This document shows, piece after piece, positions 28,323 to 37,165 of a stretch of DNA of 64,000 nucleotides. This DNA comes from Cyanobacterium aponinum PCC 10605 (lineage in GTDB: Bacteria; Cyanobacteriota; Cyanobacteriia; Cyanobacteriales; Cyanobacteriaceae), in NCBI RefSeq assembly GCF_000317675.1, contig NC_019776.1, forward strand, positions 1,054,001 through 1,118,000, read 5' to 3'. Every line of letters starts with the position of its first letter. Within the stretch, counting starts at the first letter, position 1. Below the pieces are notes generated by a model. It was given only the letters and a program-made list of their open reading frames with translations, was not told the origin of the DNA and ran no database searches. The position numbers were made by a program, and so were the translations under genes.

Positions 28323-29063
28323 ATGGTTAATATTTCCTCTGATTTAAAAGATAGATTGCATCCTTTAATTAATCAATTGGCGGAAACAATTATTACAACA
28401 TGGCAAGAAAACCTTTCTCTCTCACCCTACCAACTACCAGAAGGATTAGGATATGTTGAAGGAAAATTAGAAGGAGAAAGACTAACCATTGAAAATCGTT
28501 GCTATCAAACCACCCAATTTCGGAAAATGCACTTAGAATTAGCTAAGGTGGGAACTAATTTAGATATTCTTCATTGTGTTATGTTTCCTCACGTCAATTA
28601 TCCTCTGCCTATGTTTGGTTGTGACATCGTAGCAGGAAAAGCGGGAATTAGTGCCGCCATTGTTGATTTATCTCCTACTAATGCTGAAAAAAATCTTGCT
28701 GAAGATTACAATAATGCCTTATCTGCCTTAGAAAATTCTCAATTCAGTGATGTAAGAGATTTACCTGTTTGGGGTGATATTTTTTCCCCTTTTTGTTTAT
28801 TCATTCGCCCTGCAAATGAAGAGGAGGAAATACAATTTTTAAATCGTGTTCGAGATTTTTTAACTATTCATTGCCAAATTGCCGAAAAGTCTCAATCTGT
28901 TTCCGATGAAGAAAAATTAATTTATTGGGAAGGACAAAAAAACTATTGCAGTCAACAACAGCAAAACGATAAAACTCGACGAGTCTTAGAAAAAGCCTTT
29001 GGGGAAGAATGGGCAGAAAATTATATGACTTCAGTGTTATTTGATTTACCATCATTAACTTAG
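28323..29063 (+). CDS. pcyA: Phycocyanobilin:ferredoxin oxidoreductase
   Basis: PcyA reduces biliverdin IXalpha by four electrons from ferredoxin to phycocyanobilin, the chromophore of phycocyanin and allophycocyanin. In this 246-residue protein Glu72, His84 and Asp101 match the Synechocystis catalytic trio Glu76, His88, Asp105, with the same 12 and 17 residue spacing ([24 protein letters not shown]). It needs no flavin or metal. It follows the TRAP permease by 41 bases. With heme oxygenase at 18813 and hemA at 25424 it puts three steps of the bilin route in one region. Confidence 0.97.
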   Translation: MVNISSDLKDRLHPLINQLAETIITTWQENLSLSPYQLPEGLGYVEGKLEGERLTIENRCYQTTQFRKMHLELAKVGTNLDILHCVMFPHVNYPLPMFGCDIVAGKAGISAAIVDLSPTNAEKNLAEDYNNALSALENSQFSDVRDLPVWGDIFSPFCLFIRPANEEEEIQFLNRVRDFLTIHCQIAEKSQSVSDEEKLIYWEGQKNYCSQQQQNDKTRRVLEKAFGEEWAENYMTSVLFDLPSLT

Positions 29064-29066
29064 TTA

Positions 29067-29121
29067 CTGATGTTACGCAAAAAGATAATTAGTTGTTGTT
29101 TTGAGGTATCAGGTGTCAGGT
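29067..29121. repeat. Dispersed repeat around GATAATTAGTTGTTGTTTTG
   Basis: This 55-base stretch recurs with two or three changes at 45989-46050. It starts ACTGATGTTACGCAAAAAG and runs into reiterated TCAGGTGTCAGG units. No ORF is present. It lies between pcyA and xthA, and its function is unknown. Confidence 0.65.
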
Positions 29122-29173
29122 TTAAAGTCATAAAAATTTGATCACAATATTAAAATTAAAGTGAAATAAATAT

Positions 29174-29965
29174 ATGAAAATAGCAACATGGAATGTTAAC
29201 TCTATTAGAACTAGACAAGAACACGTAAAAAACTGGTTATTAGAACATGATATTGATATTATTTGTTTACAAGAAACAAAAGTTATAGATCAAGATTTTC
29301 CTGTAGAAACTTTTAATGATATAGGTTACAAAACTTATATATATGGTCAAAAATCTTATAATGGAGTAGCTATTTTTAGTAAAAAACCTCTGGATAAAAT
29401 TGACTATGGTTTCTCTGGAATATTAGAGAAAAATGCTGATAATTTAGATGAGCAAAAAAGAGTAATTAGTGGTGTTTTTAATAATATTAGAATCGTTAAC
29501 TTATACGTACCTAATGGTAATTCTGTTGGCTCTGAAAAATACGAGTATAAACTAACTTGGCTAAAAAAATTATCAGAGTATTTAATAGAGCTAAAAGATA
29601 AACATAGCGAAGAAATTTTAGTCTGTGGAGACTTTAATATAGCTTTAGAAGATATAGATATTTATAATCCTAAGGGGAAAAAAGATCACATCATGGCTTC
29701 TATTCCCGAAAGAGATTCTTTAACCAACATCATGGATTTAGGCTTTAGAGATGCGTTTCGTAAGTTTACTCAAGAGGGAAATCATTACAGTTGGTGGGAT
29801 TATCGTCATGGTGGTTTCAGTAAAAATAGAGGGTGGCGTATTGATCATATTTACTTAACCAGTAGTCTTTATGAAAAAGCTAGTAATTGTTATATAGATA
29901 TTAATCCTAGGAAATTAGAAAAACCCAGTGACCATGCTCCTGTAGTATGTGAATTTCCAAGCTAA
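29174..29965 (+). CDS. xthA: Exodeoxyribonuclease III / AP endonuclease
   Basis: A 263-residue member of the EEP nuclease family that cleaves abasic sites in base-excision repair and has 3'-5' exonuclease activity on duplex DNA. Catalytic elements are in order: Asn7 (ATWNVNS), Glu34 (LQETK), the Asp/Asn pair in CGDFNIA (about 156-162) and the C-terminal SDHAPV (about 253-258). The start ATG leads straight into the conserved KIATWNVNS. It is transcribed alone, followed after eight bases by a perfect 7-bp hairpin (29975-29991). Confidence 0.95.
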   Translation: MKIATWNVNSIRTRQEHVKNWLLEHDIDIICLQETKVIDQDFPVETFNDIGYKTYIYGQKSYNGVAIFSKKPLDKIDYGFSGILEKNADNLDEQKRVISGVFNNIRIVNLYVPNGNSVGSEKYEYKLTWLKKLSEYLIELKDKHSEEILVCGDFNIALEDIDIYNPKGKKDHIMASIPERDSLTNIMDLGFRDAFRKFTQEGNHYSWWDYRHGGFSKNRGWRIDHIYLTSSLYEKASNCYIDINPRKLEKPSDHAPVVCEFPS

Positions 29966-29974
29966 TCAATTAAT

Positions 29975-29991
29975 GGTGGGCATTGCCCACC
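29975..29991. terminator. Hairpin between convergent xthA and beta-helix gene
   Basis: GGTGGGC and GCCCACC form a perfect 7-bp stem around a 3-nt loop in the 37-base gap between two convergent stops. There is no T tract, so termination is inferred from position only. A related palindrome near 18747-18763 suggests a repeat family. Confidence 0.45.
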
Positions 29992-30002
29992 TAACAATAA
30001 TC

Positions 30003-32261
30003 TTAAACAATAACTTCAAAAGCAACCCCTTCATAGGTGAAATCGGAAGCATGTTGAGAGTCAATAGTATTTTTCTCAGCTTCTAAAACAAATAAGTAAG
30101 TACCGGGGTTAACCTTACTTTGATAACGGAATACATCTTGTCCGATACCAGCATCAGCACCATAAGCATAGAAAGCAATACCTTCTTCATCAAATGTGTT
30201 TGAATGATTTTGACGAATACTAACGCTTTCTTCTTCACTGGCAAATAAGTAAGTACCGGGGGTTTCCATGCTTTGGAAGCGATTAAAGCGAATTAATCCA
30301 TCTTGTTGTTGATAAGACACATTGAATGCGAATCCTTCTTCTATAAAAGGAGGTGAATAATTATTAAGAATATCGGTGCGTTCTTCTGCTCCTACATATA
30401 GATAAGTGCCAGCGCGATCGCTGTTTTGAAAACGATAGAAAGGATCATTTAATAATGAGTCTGTTGTTTCACTTCCTACTACTTCTGGATTGCTGTTATC
30501 AGGGATATTTGTAGTTGTTTCAGAATCAGTTTCCGTGTCACTATTTTCATTTACCCCAGTGGTAGTAGTGTCAGGGTTAGTTTCAGAACCGGTTTCTGTT
30601 TCACTATTTTCATTTACTCCAGTGGTAGTAGTGTCAGGGTTAGTTTCAGGATTTTCTGACCCCGTGTTATTATTTACCCCAGTGGTAGTAGTATCAGGGT
30701 TGTTAGTTTCAGGATTTTCTGACCCCGTGTTATTATTTACCCCAGTGGTGGTAGTATCAGGGTTGTTAGTTTCAGGATTTTCTGACCCCGTATTATTATT
30801 TACTCCAGTAGTGGTAGTGTCGGGAGTTGACGAATTATCTACTGTTTCTTGACCTCCTGTTGTTTCAACAAAAACTTCATAAGAACCAATATCGATTCTG
30901 CCATCACTAATTCTTTCTGAACCTCTTTGATCTAGTGGTGGATCATCGGGAAAATAGAATAGAATATTAACCTGTTCAGTATCTCCTGCATTAATAGCTA
31001 GACTGCCGGGTAATAGTGCATGAGTGGGAGTAGGACCACCATTGTCTTGTAAAGGACCTATTTTTAGATCGATACGTTGAGTTGTATCACCACCAACAAT
31101 ATTGCCATTTTTAGCATCAAGAATTGAGCCATTTGCGTTGCTAACTAAATTAAATCCGCTACGGGAGTCAAAAAACCCGTCTAAGTCTGGACTGCCATTA
31201 TTATTCCCTACTATGGTGTTATATAAAATTGTGTTGGCAGTAGTTGTTTCTGAATAAATACCTGAACCTACTTGAGCCGCATTGTTGACAATGGTTGAGT
31301 TGATAATACGGGTAGTTCCTCTGGACAAAATGCCACCACCACCATCACCCGGACCGCCGGGGGGATCATTGCCATCATCTGAAGCACTACGATTTCCAGA
31401 AACAGTAGTATTAACCATAATCAGAGTTGCCCCTGCTTCGTTGAGAATACCCCCGCCACCACCTTCGATTATATCGGGGGCGGCTGCGTCTGCTAAGTTA
31501 TTAATAATGGCACTATCTCGAATGGTCATAATGCCAGTGTTGTAGATTCCTCCTGCATTATCCCCAGAATTGTGACCGCTAACAATGGTTTTTTCTAAAG
31601 TTAAAGTACCAGAGTTATTTATTCCTCCTCCTTGTAGAGTGGTAGAACTATCGGTAATGATACTATTAGTAATGATAGCTTGAGCATTCAAATCAACATT
31701 TAACACTCCACCATTTACCGTCCCTCCTGCAAAGGTCGCATCTATATTTTCTTCTGTCATCGCACCTTTTTTAATGGTGACATTTTGAAGATTTAAATTA
31801 CCATTAGCAGGACTTCCATCTTGTAAGGTTTTGCCTGATCGCTCTCCTGATAAAACATCAAAGACGCGATCGCCTATAGTTGGGGTAATAACTGGAGGAT
31901 CATCAGGAAAAGGATTTGTACTATCATCAGGGGGTAAGGGTTGAGTTAAAGACTCGGCATCAATAATGGTATTTTCTGGATCTTCCCCAATAATGGTGAT
32001 ATTACCAATAATATCCAAGTCACCTGTTGCTAAACGGCTTTGAAATAAAGTCGCTGCATCTGCACTGGTATCAGTAGTTGGTAATAAAACATTTTTAATT
32101 GTTAGATTATATGTTCCTGCAGGAAGATTAATTGTGTAATGGTTGTCAGGATCAGCATTAGCGATAAGAATAGCATCCCTTAAAGATAAACCCTGAAAAC
32201 TACTACCGTCATTTTGATCCTCAGTGGTCGTGACATTTAACAATATAGTTTCGTCTGCCAT
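30003..32261 (-). CDS. Large beta-helix surface protein with Thr-rich linker and C-terminal repeats
   Basis: A 752-residue acidic protein. The N-terminal half (about 1-470) has the SLRDAILIAN onset and right-handed parallel beta-helix repeats (NSGTLTLEKTIVSG, NTGIMTIRDSAI). It ends with LQDNGGPTPTHALLPGS, as in the choice-of-anchor-Q proteins. A linker (about 475-585) repeats the 21-residue unit starting NPDTTTTGVNNNTG three times, plus two variants. The C-terminus has three units of about 55 residues (FRYQSKVNPGTYLFVLEAEK), each with a GTYL-F/Y core that resembles DUF5648-type repeats. There is no N-terminal signal peptide, so export by a type I or similar route is likely. The role may be adhesion. 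Confidence 0.72.
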   Translation of the reverse strand: MADETILLNVTTTEDQNDGSSFQGLSLRDAILIANADPDNHYTINLPAGTYNLTIKNVLLPTTDTSADAATLFQSRLATGDLDIIGNITIIGEDPENTIIDAESLTQPLPPDDSTNPFPDDPPVITPTIGDRVFDVLSGERSGKTLQDGSPANGNLNLQNVTIKKGAMTEENIDATFAGGTVNGGVLNVDLNAQAIITNSIITDSSTTLQGGGINNSGTLTLEKTIVSGHNSGDNAGGIYNTGIMTIRDSAIINNLADAAAPDIIEGGGGGILNEAGATLIMVNTTVSGNRSASDDGNDPPGGPGDGGGGILSRGTTRIINSTIVNNAAQVGSGIYSETTTANTILYNTIVGNNNGSPDLDGFFDSRSGFNLVSNANGSILDAKNGNIVGGDTTQRIDLKIGPLQDNGGPTPTHALLPGSLAINAGDTEQVNILFYFPDDPPLDQRGSERISDGRIDIGSYEVFVETTGGQETVDNSSTPDTTTTGVNNNTGSENPETNNPDTTTTGVNNNTGSENPETNNPDTTTTGVNNNTGSENPETNPDTTTTGVNENSETETGSETNPDTTTTGVNENSDTETDSETTTNIPDNSNPEVVGSETTDSLLNDPFYRFQNSDRAGTYLYVGAEERTDILNNYSPPFIEEGFAFNVSYQQQDGLIRFNRFQSMETPGTYLFASEEESVSIRQNHSNTFDEEGIAFYAYGADAGIGQDVFRYQSKVNPGTYLFVLEAEKNTIDSQHASDFTYEGVAFEVIV
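30495..30840. repeat. Tandem 63-bp coding repeats in the Thr-rich linker
   Basis: The DNA encoding the linker carries three near-perfect 63-bp units (roughly 30640-30820) and two diverged units. The units are nearly identical at the DNA level, so the number of copies may vary by slippage or recombination between strains. Confidence 0.8.
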
Positions 32262-32646
32262 AATATCTAAGAAATTACTTAAGTATTTTTTATTTGTTTT
32301 AATTGTAATTCAAAAAAGAGAAAACAAATATTATTTTTTGTGTATATTGTTTTCTATCCAAAATATGCCCAAAAACATCCTTTAATTCAACATGGTATTG
32401 ATATTTATTATTGTAAATCTTGGTTAAGTAAAAGTTAAGTTGCTGTAACCATGAAAATAACGTAAATATATAGGAGAAACGGTATTAGTTCAAAATGCAA
32501 AGTTTTTTCAATCAATAAATTTAATCCTATTATTATTTATTAAATATAGACAGATAATTAGGATATAATAATCGATAAATATTAATTAGGATAAATCTGG
32601 TTATTTTATTTATATATTTGACTTAATTTAGTAATTATCTTGATAA
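32262..32646. other. AT-rich intergenic region
   Basis: No gene, palindrome or dispersed repeat stands out in this 385-base stretch. It is very AT-rich and lies upstream of the beta-helix gene, so the right part of it probably carries unrelated spacer and the left part (32262-32420) the promoter. Confidence 0.5.
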
Positions 32647-33309
32647 TTACTCCTGAACTAATTTAGGCTGAATTAACCATACACCTAAGTAAAAAAAAGG
32701 AGTATCTGCTAGGGCAAATAATAATTTAAAAGTGAAACCGTTAAGAAATAAATCTGAAAACTTATCCCAAGCTATAACGCCAAAAATACATAAAACGAAT
32801 AAAACTAAGCTAGTATCAATAAGCTGAGAAACAATTGTTGAACCATTATTCCTTAGCCATAAATGTTTTCCTTCTGTTAAATTTTTCCAAAAATGAAACA
32901 TTCTAATGTCAACGAATTGAGCCACTAAATAAGCTAATAACGATGCGATTACTGCTGGTGTAAATAAGCCAAATACTTGATTAAATGTTTCCTGACTAAT
33001 GGGAGACCATGACACGGCTTCTACTGTGTTGGCAATAGTCATAATTAGTAAAATGAAAAGGCTACTTATAAAACCTGCAATTACTACTTGATTTGCTTTA
33101 TTTTTACCGTAAATTTCTGAAATTAAATCTGTACAGAGAAAAGTAATAGGATAGGGAATAATACCAACTGAAAGTTCAAAATTGAGAGAAAATATGTTAG
33201 CTGTAAAAAACTTTTGAATGATTAGATTAGAGCATATTAAACAACCGATAAAAATGGCGGACAAAATTAGGAATATAGTTTCTTGGTGAGAGGAAAAATT
33301 TTGTTTCAT
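32647..33309 (-). CDS. Queuosine-precursor transporter family protein (YhhQ/VUT, DUF165)
   Basis: From the ATG at 33309 the protein has 220 residues and six predicted helices; the frame extends upstream to 33432, but that part is not hydrophobic and is unlikely to be translated. The start MKQNFSSHQETIFLILSAIF leads into the first helix. Conserved pieces are LICSNLIIQKF, YPITFLCTDLISEIYGKNKA and the polar RMFHFWKNLT near residue 135. YhhQ-like proteins import queuine or 7-deazaguanine precursors in several bacteria, and that role here is inferred from family. It is in the same direction as the AAA+/polyferredoxin gene (157 bases away), and the gap contains a common dispersed repeat (33402-33450). 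Confidence 0.82.
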   Translation of the reverse strand: MKQNFSSHQETIFLILSAIFIGCLICSNLIIQKFFTANIFSLNFELSVGIIPYPITFLCTDLISEIYGKNKANQVVIAGFISSLFILLIMTIANTVEAVSWSPISQETFNQVFGLFTPAVIASLLAYLVAQFVDIRMFHFWKNLTEGKHLWLRNNGSTIVSQLIDTSLVLFVLCIFGVIAWDKFSDLFLNGFTFKLLFALADTPFFYLGVWLIQPKLVQE

Positions 33310-33465
33310 CTGAAAAATAGATTTTATTAATTTTCTTCTTTTTAATTTCTTAACTGATTTATTAAATATTAGAAGCATAAAACAATCAAACTCGTTACTA
33401 TGACTTGCCCTCACCCCCAACCCCTCTACCACAGGCGAGGGGCGATTTTTAATAATTGGGTAACT

Positions 33466-35637
33466 TTAGTTATTAATTTTCCAAAATAAAAAACCTAATA
33501 AAATTAAAGAAAAATGTTGAGGTACAAGTAATTTAAAAGATTGACGGGCAATTTTTTGACTGAGAATGATAGCTAAAAGGACTCCTAAAATTAAGGCTGT
33601 ACCTTGTAAAAAATTAATGACTGCGGGGTGTGCAACCAAAATGGGTAAATTACTGCCGTCAAAGCCGAAGGTTGCCCATGTTACTGGTAAGATTCTCCCT
33701 GCTTCAGCTAAACCTAGTTGTAAATAGTAAGCGAGATTTGCCATTAAGGCTAAAGGTAAATAGCCATAGGCTAATTCAATAAATGAGCGAGGTTGAATTT
33801 GGGGATAGATAGAATTAATTATTCTAATAATTCCATAAGAAAATAAGGGGATGAGAGCAGGAGCAAATAAGACGATAATAGATAAAAGGGTATGTTGCCA
33901 AAAATTGGTTAAGTCGAAATTTAAGTTAAATAGTTGATTAATTTGTGGTAATTGGTGCAGAAAAACGGCGTTTAATAGTAAAAATAATAGGGCTACTTCA
34001 TAACTTCGAGGTTGATGGGTTGTCCATAATTCTATACCGGGGGGACGTAAATTAAAGCTAACAGAGCGATGAGGACAGGCTTTTAAACAAGTCATACACA
34101 ATACGCAGTCTCGGTTATCTTGTAGTTGTGCGGGGTGGGAGTATAAGGGGCATCCATCGGTTGCTAATCCTTCTCCTTTTTGTGGTCCTCCTTTATAGCA
34201 TTGATAAGTGGTACATTCGGCGGAGCAAATACCCTGTTGAGCCCTTAATTCGGTGATGGCTAGTTTGGCAAACATTCCATTCATTCCCCCAATGGGACAT
34301 AAGTAGCGACACCAAAATCTTCTTTCAAAAATTGCGGAACAAATCATTGCTCCTGCTGTAATTAGCAGTAGTAAACAAGCTGATAAATAGGCTGTGTTGG
34401 GTAAATCCCATAATTCTTCCCAGAGTAAAATTAGGGCGAAGAGGGTAAATAAAAACCATCCTCCCCATTTTTCGGCTGTTTGACGAGGCCATTTTTTTAA
34501 GGGAATATGAGGGAGTAGCCAGACTCGTAATTTTTGGGTGATTTCGCCATAAATCATAAAGGGACAAATGGAACACCATAATCTCCCAACAAAGGGAAAA
34601 CCAATCAGGATTAAAGGCCACCACCATGCCCAAAAGAAGTTAAGGGCAAAATTGTGCGATCGCGTCTGGGGTGCAAAGAATAAAATGGCAACAATAAAAG
34701 CAAAGGCGGCAACGGTAAAACCGTAGTTGATGCGATCGGGATACCATGGACTACGAAGAAAATTACGCAGACGGGGATAAACATTAAGTAAATTGAGACG
34801 AAATTGCTGTTTTTTTCCCCTTGAAGGCCAAATGATGTCTTCTGTTAATTGATTACTGCCAGATAACTGAACTATTGCTCTTTCTATCAAATTTTCTAGC
34901 TCTCGAAGATTATTAGGAAAATCATAGGTTTGTAAACGGCGTAGGGCATCGGCAGTAATGGTGGGTTTGCTAATTTTACGACTACGAGCAATTAAACTGA
35001 TGTAGTAATTAGCCTGATCCTCTAAATCACTCTTTCTTACCCTGAGAGGAGGAACTTTAATGGTATGAGTGACGAGGTTACTAATTTCGGGTATTGCCTT
35101 TTCTGTAATGAGAATAATTCGAGCGTGACATTTTTTTTGTTGAGGGGTAGTGTTTTCCGAACGTTGAACGGGAAAGTATATTTGTTCTGCTAACAGTTGG
35201 CAAAGAGGTTGATGCAACTCTGGGGGCAATTCTTGAATATTATTGAAAATGAGAGTACCCTTACCCAGTGCCTCAATTAATCCATATTTTCCCCCTTCCC
35301 GTCCAAATAATTCTGCTCCACTAGCTTGAAGTTTGCCACAGTTGACCTTAATAATAGGTTCACGGCGATCGCACGAACCATAATGAATTAAAGCCGCCAA
35401 GTTATCTTTTTCCAAGCCCGGCTCACCAAAAATCAATACAGATTCTCGACTATTAGTAACTTTTTTGATTTCTTGTCGAAGCCTTACCGCATAGCGACTT
35501 CTACCAACAATTCCTCGCTTAGCTTTTGTTACTAAATAAGGACGCAAAACAGTTTGTCTCTCTCGCTCAAAACTCAATTGTGAAGATACATCTGCTAATT
35601 CTTGCGCCAAATTATCATTAAATTTTTTGTCTGTCAT
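33466..35637 (-). CDS. Degenerate sigma-54-type AAA+ domain fused to a membrane polyferredoxin
   Basis: This 723-residue fusion has three parts. Residues 40-260 match the AAA+ core of sigma-54 activators (VNCGKLQASGAELFG, PPLRVRKSDLEDQ, NNLRELENLIERAIVQ). The Walker A is GEPGLEKD (71-78) instead of G-E-x-G-x-G-K-[ED], the Walker B Asp-Glu is replaced by Asn-Asn (LIFNNIQEL), and the GAFTGA loop for sigma-54 is absent, so ATPase activity is doubtful. Residues 300-460 hold NapH/CcoG-type membrane segments with CSICP (355-359) and CRYLCP (443-448). Then come Cys471, 475, 480 and 496 and a 4Fe-4S motif CxxCxxCxxxCP at 511-522. Five more helices end the protein. Cyanobacteria lack sigma-54, so the AAA+ part probably has a regulatory or structural role. 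I propose a membrane redox sensor or electron carrier. Confidence 0.75.
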   Translation of the reverse strand: MTDKKFNDNLAQELADVSSQLSFERERQTVLRPYLVTKAKRGIVGRSRYAVRLRQEIKKVTNSRESVLIFGEPGLEKDNLAALIHYGSCDRREPIIKVNCGKLQASGAELFGREGGKYGLIEALGKGTLIFNNIQELPPELHQPLCQLLAEQIYFPVQRSENTTPQQKKCHARIILITEKAIPEISNLVTHTIKVPPLRVRKSDLEDQANYYISLIARSRKISKPTITADALRRLQTYDFPNNLRELENLIERAIVQLSGSNQLTEDIIWPSRGKKQQFRLNLLNVYPRLRNFLRSPWYPDRINYGFTVAAFAFIVAILFFAPQTRSHNFALNFFWAWWWPLILIGFPFVGRLWCSICPFMIYGEITQKLRVWLLPHIPLKKWPRQTAEKWGGWFLFTLFALILLWEELWDLPNTAYLSACLLLLITAGAMICSAIFERRFWCRYLCPIGGMNGMFAKLAITELRAQQGICSAECTTYQCYKGGPQKGEGLATDGCPLYSHPAQLQDNRDCVLCMTCLKACPHRSVSFNLRPPGIELWTTHQPRSYEVALLFLLLNAVFLHQLPQINQLFNLNFDLTNFWQHTLLSIIVLFAPALIPLFSYGIIRIINSIYPQIQPRSFIELAYGYLPLALMANLAYYLQLGLAEAGRILPVTWATFGFDGSNLPILVAHPAVINFLQGTALILGVLLAIILSQKIARQSFKLLVPQHFSLILLGFLFWKINN

Positions 35638-35877
35638 CTCAATCTTTGCTCAATATTTTTCTAATTTATTTAGGGGGTTTTCAGGTAGCAGGTTTTGGCT
35701 TAAATACTATCAAGAATAATTAAAACTAATTTATCTGTCTCGATTATATAACAATAACTTACAATACGGAAATCCACACCAGTTAATGTAAAGTTTTGTT
35801 GTTGCTTTTGAGAAATTATGTTAAGTTAGTATTAAATTAATTGACACAACAGCATTTTTACTATAAGGAGATCAATC

Positions 35878-36021
35878 ATGGAAAACAAAGAAGGTAAATT
35901 AGGCTTCACCGCATTTGCTGAAAACTGGAATGGTCGTTTAGCAATGTTAGGTTTCTTAATTGGTATTGCCACTGAGTTAATGACTGGTAAAGGTATTTTA
36001 GCTCAATTAGGTTTAATGTAA
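35878..36021 (+). CDS. hli: High-light-inducible protein (single-helix CAB-like)
   Basis: A 47-residue protein with the HLIP signature: FAENWNGRLAMLGFLIGIATE at 14-34, including the Glu and Asn-Gly-Arg residues that bind chlorophyll and dimerise the helix. It is followed by a short loop and a C-terminal LAQLGLM. HLIPs protect the photosystems by quenching and help chlorophyll recycling during photosystem II repair; they are induced by high light. A strong ribosome-binding site (AAGGAG) lies 7 bases upstream of the ATG. A clear rho-independent terminator follows at 36065-36088. It is probably a single-gene unit. Confidence 0.93.
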   Translation: MENKEGKLGFTAFAENWNGRLAMLGFLIGIATELMTGKGILAQLGLM

Positions 36022-36064
36022 TTAAAAGAAACACATTTGATTGAAATTGAACTGAATTAATCTC

Positions 36065-36088
36065 AAGGGGGCGTTAGCCTCCTTTTTT
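36065..36088 (+). terminator. Rho-independent terminator of the HLIP gene
   Basis: AAGGGGGC pairs with GCCTCCTT (8 bp, one G-T wobble) around a GTTA loop, with six T residues at the 3' side. It begins 44 bases after the HLIP stop codon. Confidence 0.9.
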
Positions 36089-36138
36089 GTTGTTTGGATA
36101 TAATAAGCAAAGTTTTGGATTAATGATAAACGCAAAGA

Positions 36139-37113
36139 ATGCCTATTTACTATTTTTGGGGTGATGATGATTTCACGATGATGCAAGAAATCAATGCCCT
36201 AAAAGAAAAAAATCTTGATCTCAATTGGTTACAATTTAACTTTGAAAAATTTGCAGGGGATAAAGAAGAGTTTATTCGTGAAGCCTTTTTACAGGCTATG
36301 ACTCCTCCTTTTGGAAGTGGCGATCGCATTGTGTGGCTAGTCAATACAACCATCTGTCAATCTTGTTCTGAAGACTTATTAACAGAAATTCAACGCACCA
36401 TCAAACAAATTCCCGACACAACCCATTTGCTTTTAACCAGCGAGAAAAAACCTGATGGCAGGATTAAAAGCACTAAATTAGTAAATCAATACGCTCAAGT
36501 CAAAGAATTTAGCTTAATTCCGCCATGGCAAACAGATATTTTAATTAAAAAAGTGGAAGGAATGGTTGCTCAAAAAGAGTTAAAAATCACCAAAGAAGGA
36601 ATCAAAATATTAGCTAATTGCGTAGGAAATGATAGCCGTTTGTTGTGGCAAGAATTAGATAAATTATCCCTTTATCAGGGAGAAAATAAACAACCCATTA
36701 ACGAAGAAATTGTTAAATCATTAGTTAATGTTAGTAATCAAAATAGTTTACAATTAGCCCAAGCAATTTTACAACAAAATATTCCCCTTGCCTTACAATT
36801 AGTACAAGATTTAATTAGTCTTAATGAACCTGCCCTGAGAATTGTTGCTACTTTAGTCGGCCAATTTCGCACTTGGGCAATCGTAAAAACAATGGTTGAA
36901 AGTGGAGAAAAAGACGAAAAAGCGATCGCTGAAAATGCCGATATTAGTAATCCAAAAAGAATTTATTTCCTAAAACAAGAAACAAAAAATATCTCCGCAC
37001 AAAAATTATTATCTTCTTTACCTATTTTGTTAGAATTAGAAGCAAATTTAAAATCAGGTCATGATCCTCTTATTGCTTTAGAAACTAAAATTATTCAACT
37101 ATGTACTTTATAA
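36139..37113 (+). CDS. holA: DNA polymerase III, delta subunit
   Basis: The delta subunit opens the beta sliding clamp in the clamp loader complex. The 324-residue protein starts with the conserved PIYYFWGDDDFTMMQEI (about 2-18) typical of cyanobacterial HolA and continues with an AAA+-like domain that lacks a working Walker A, as expected for delta. The C-terminal helical collar domain has LQLAQAILQQNIPLALQLVQDLI. It starts 117 bases after the HLIP stop, past its terminator, so it should have its own promoter. A short fragment of the GGCTCT-type element end (CATAACTACTGTAAAAGACC) lies at about 37122 in the gap after it. Confidence 0.9.
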   Translation: MPIYYFWGDDDFTMMQEINALKEKNLDLNWLQFNFEKFAGDKEEFIREAFLQAMTPPFGSGDRIVWLVNTTICQSCSEDLLTEIQRTIKQIPDTTHLLLTSEKKPDGRIKSTKLVNQYAQVKEFSLIPPWQTDILIKKVEGMVAQKELKITKEGIKILANCVGNDSRLLWQELDKLSLYQGENKQPINEEIVKSLVNVSNQNSLQLAQAILQQNIPLALQLVQDLISLNEPALRIVATLVGQFRTWAIVKTMVESGEKDEKAIAENADISNPKRIYFLKQETKNISAQKLLSSLPILLELEANLKSGHDPLIALETKIIQLCTL

Positions 37114-37165
37114 TCAAATAAATTATCATAACTACTGTAAAAGACCCAAATATGTTTTATTTTCT

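Noticed and set aside
26944-29063. TRAP permease and pcyA as one functional system
   Set aside because: They are only 41 bases apart, but no functional link between organic-acid uptake and bilin reduction is known; proximity alone is weak evidence.
30490-30852. Plus-strand frame rich in Val and Ser opposite the Thr-rich linker
   Set aside because: It is the antisense of the tandem 63-bp repeats; the minus-strand frame is much longer and has family features.
32647-33432. Longer N-terminus for the queuosine-type transporter
   Set aside because: The first 41 codons cross a dispersed repeat and encode no helix; the ATG at 33309 precedes the first helix of the family.
33466-35637. Sigma-54 activator
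   Set aside because: Walker A and B residues and the GAFTGA loop are missing, and cyanobacteria lack sigma-54, so a transcription activator of that type is unlikely.
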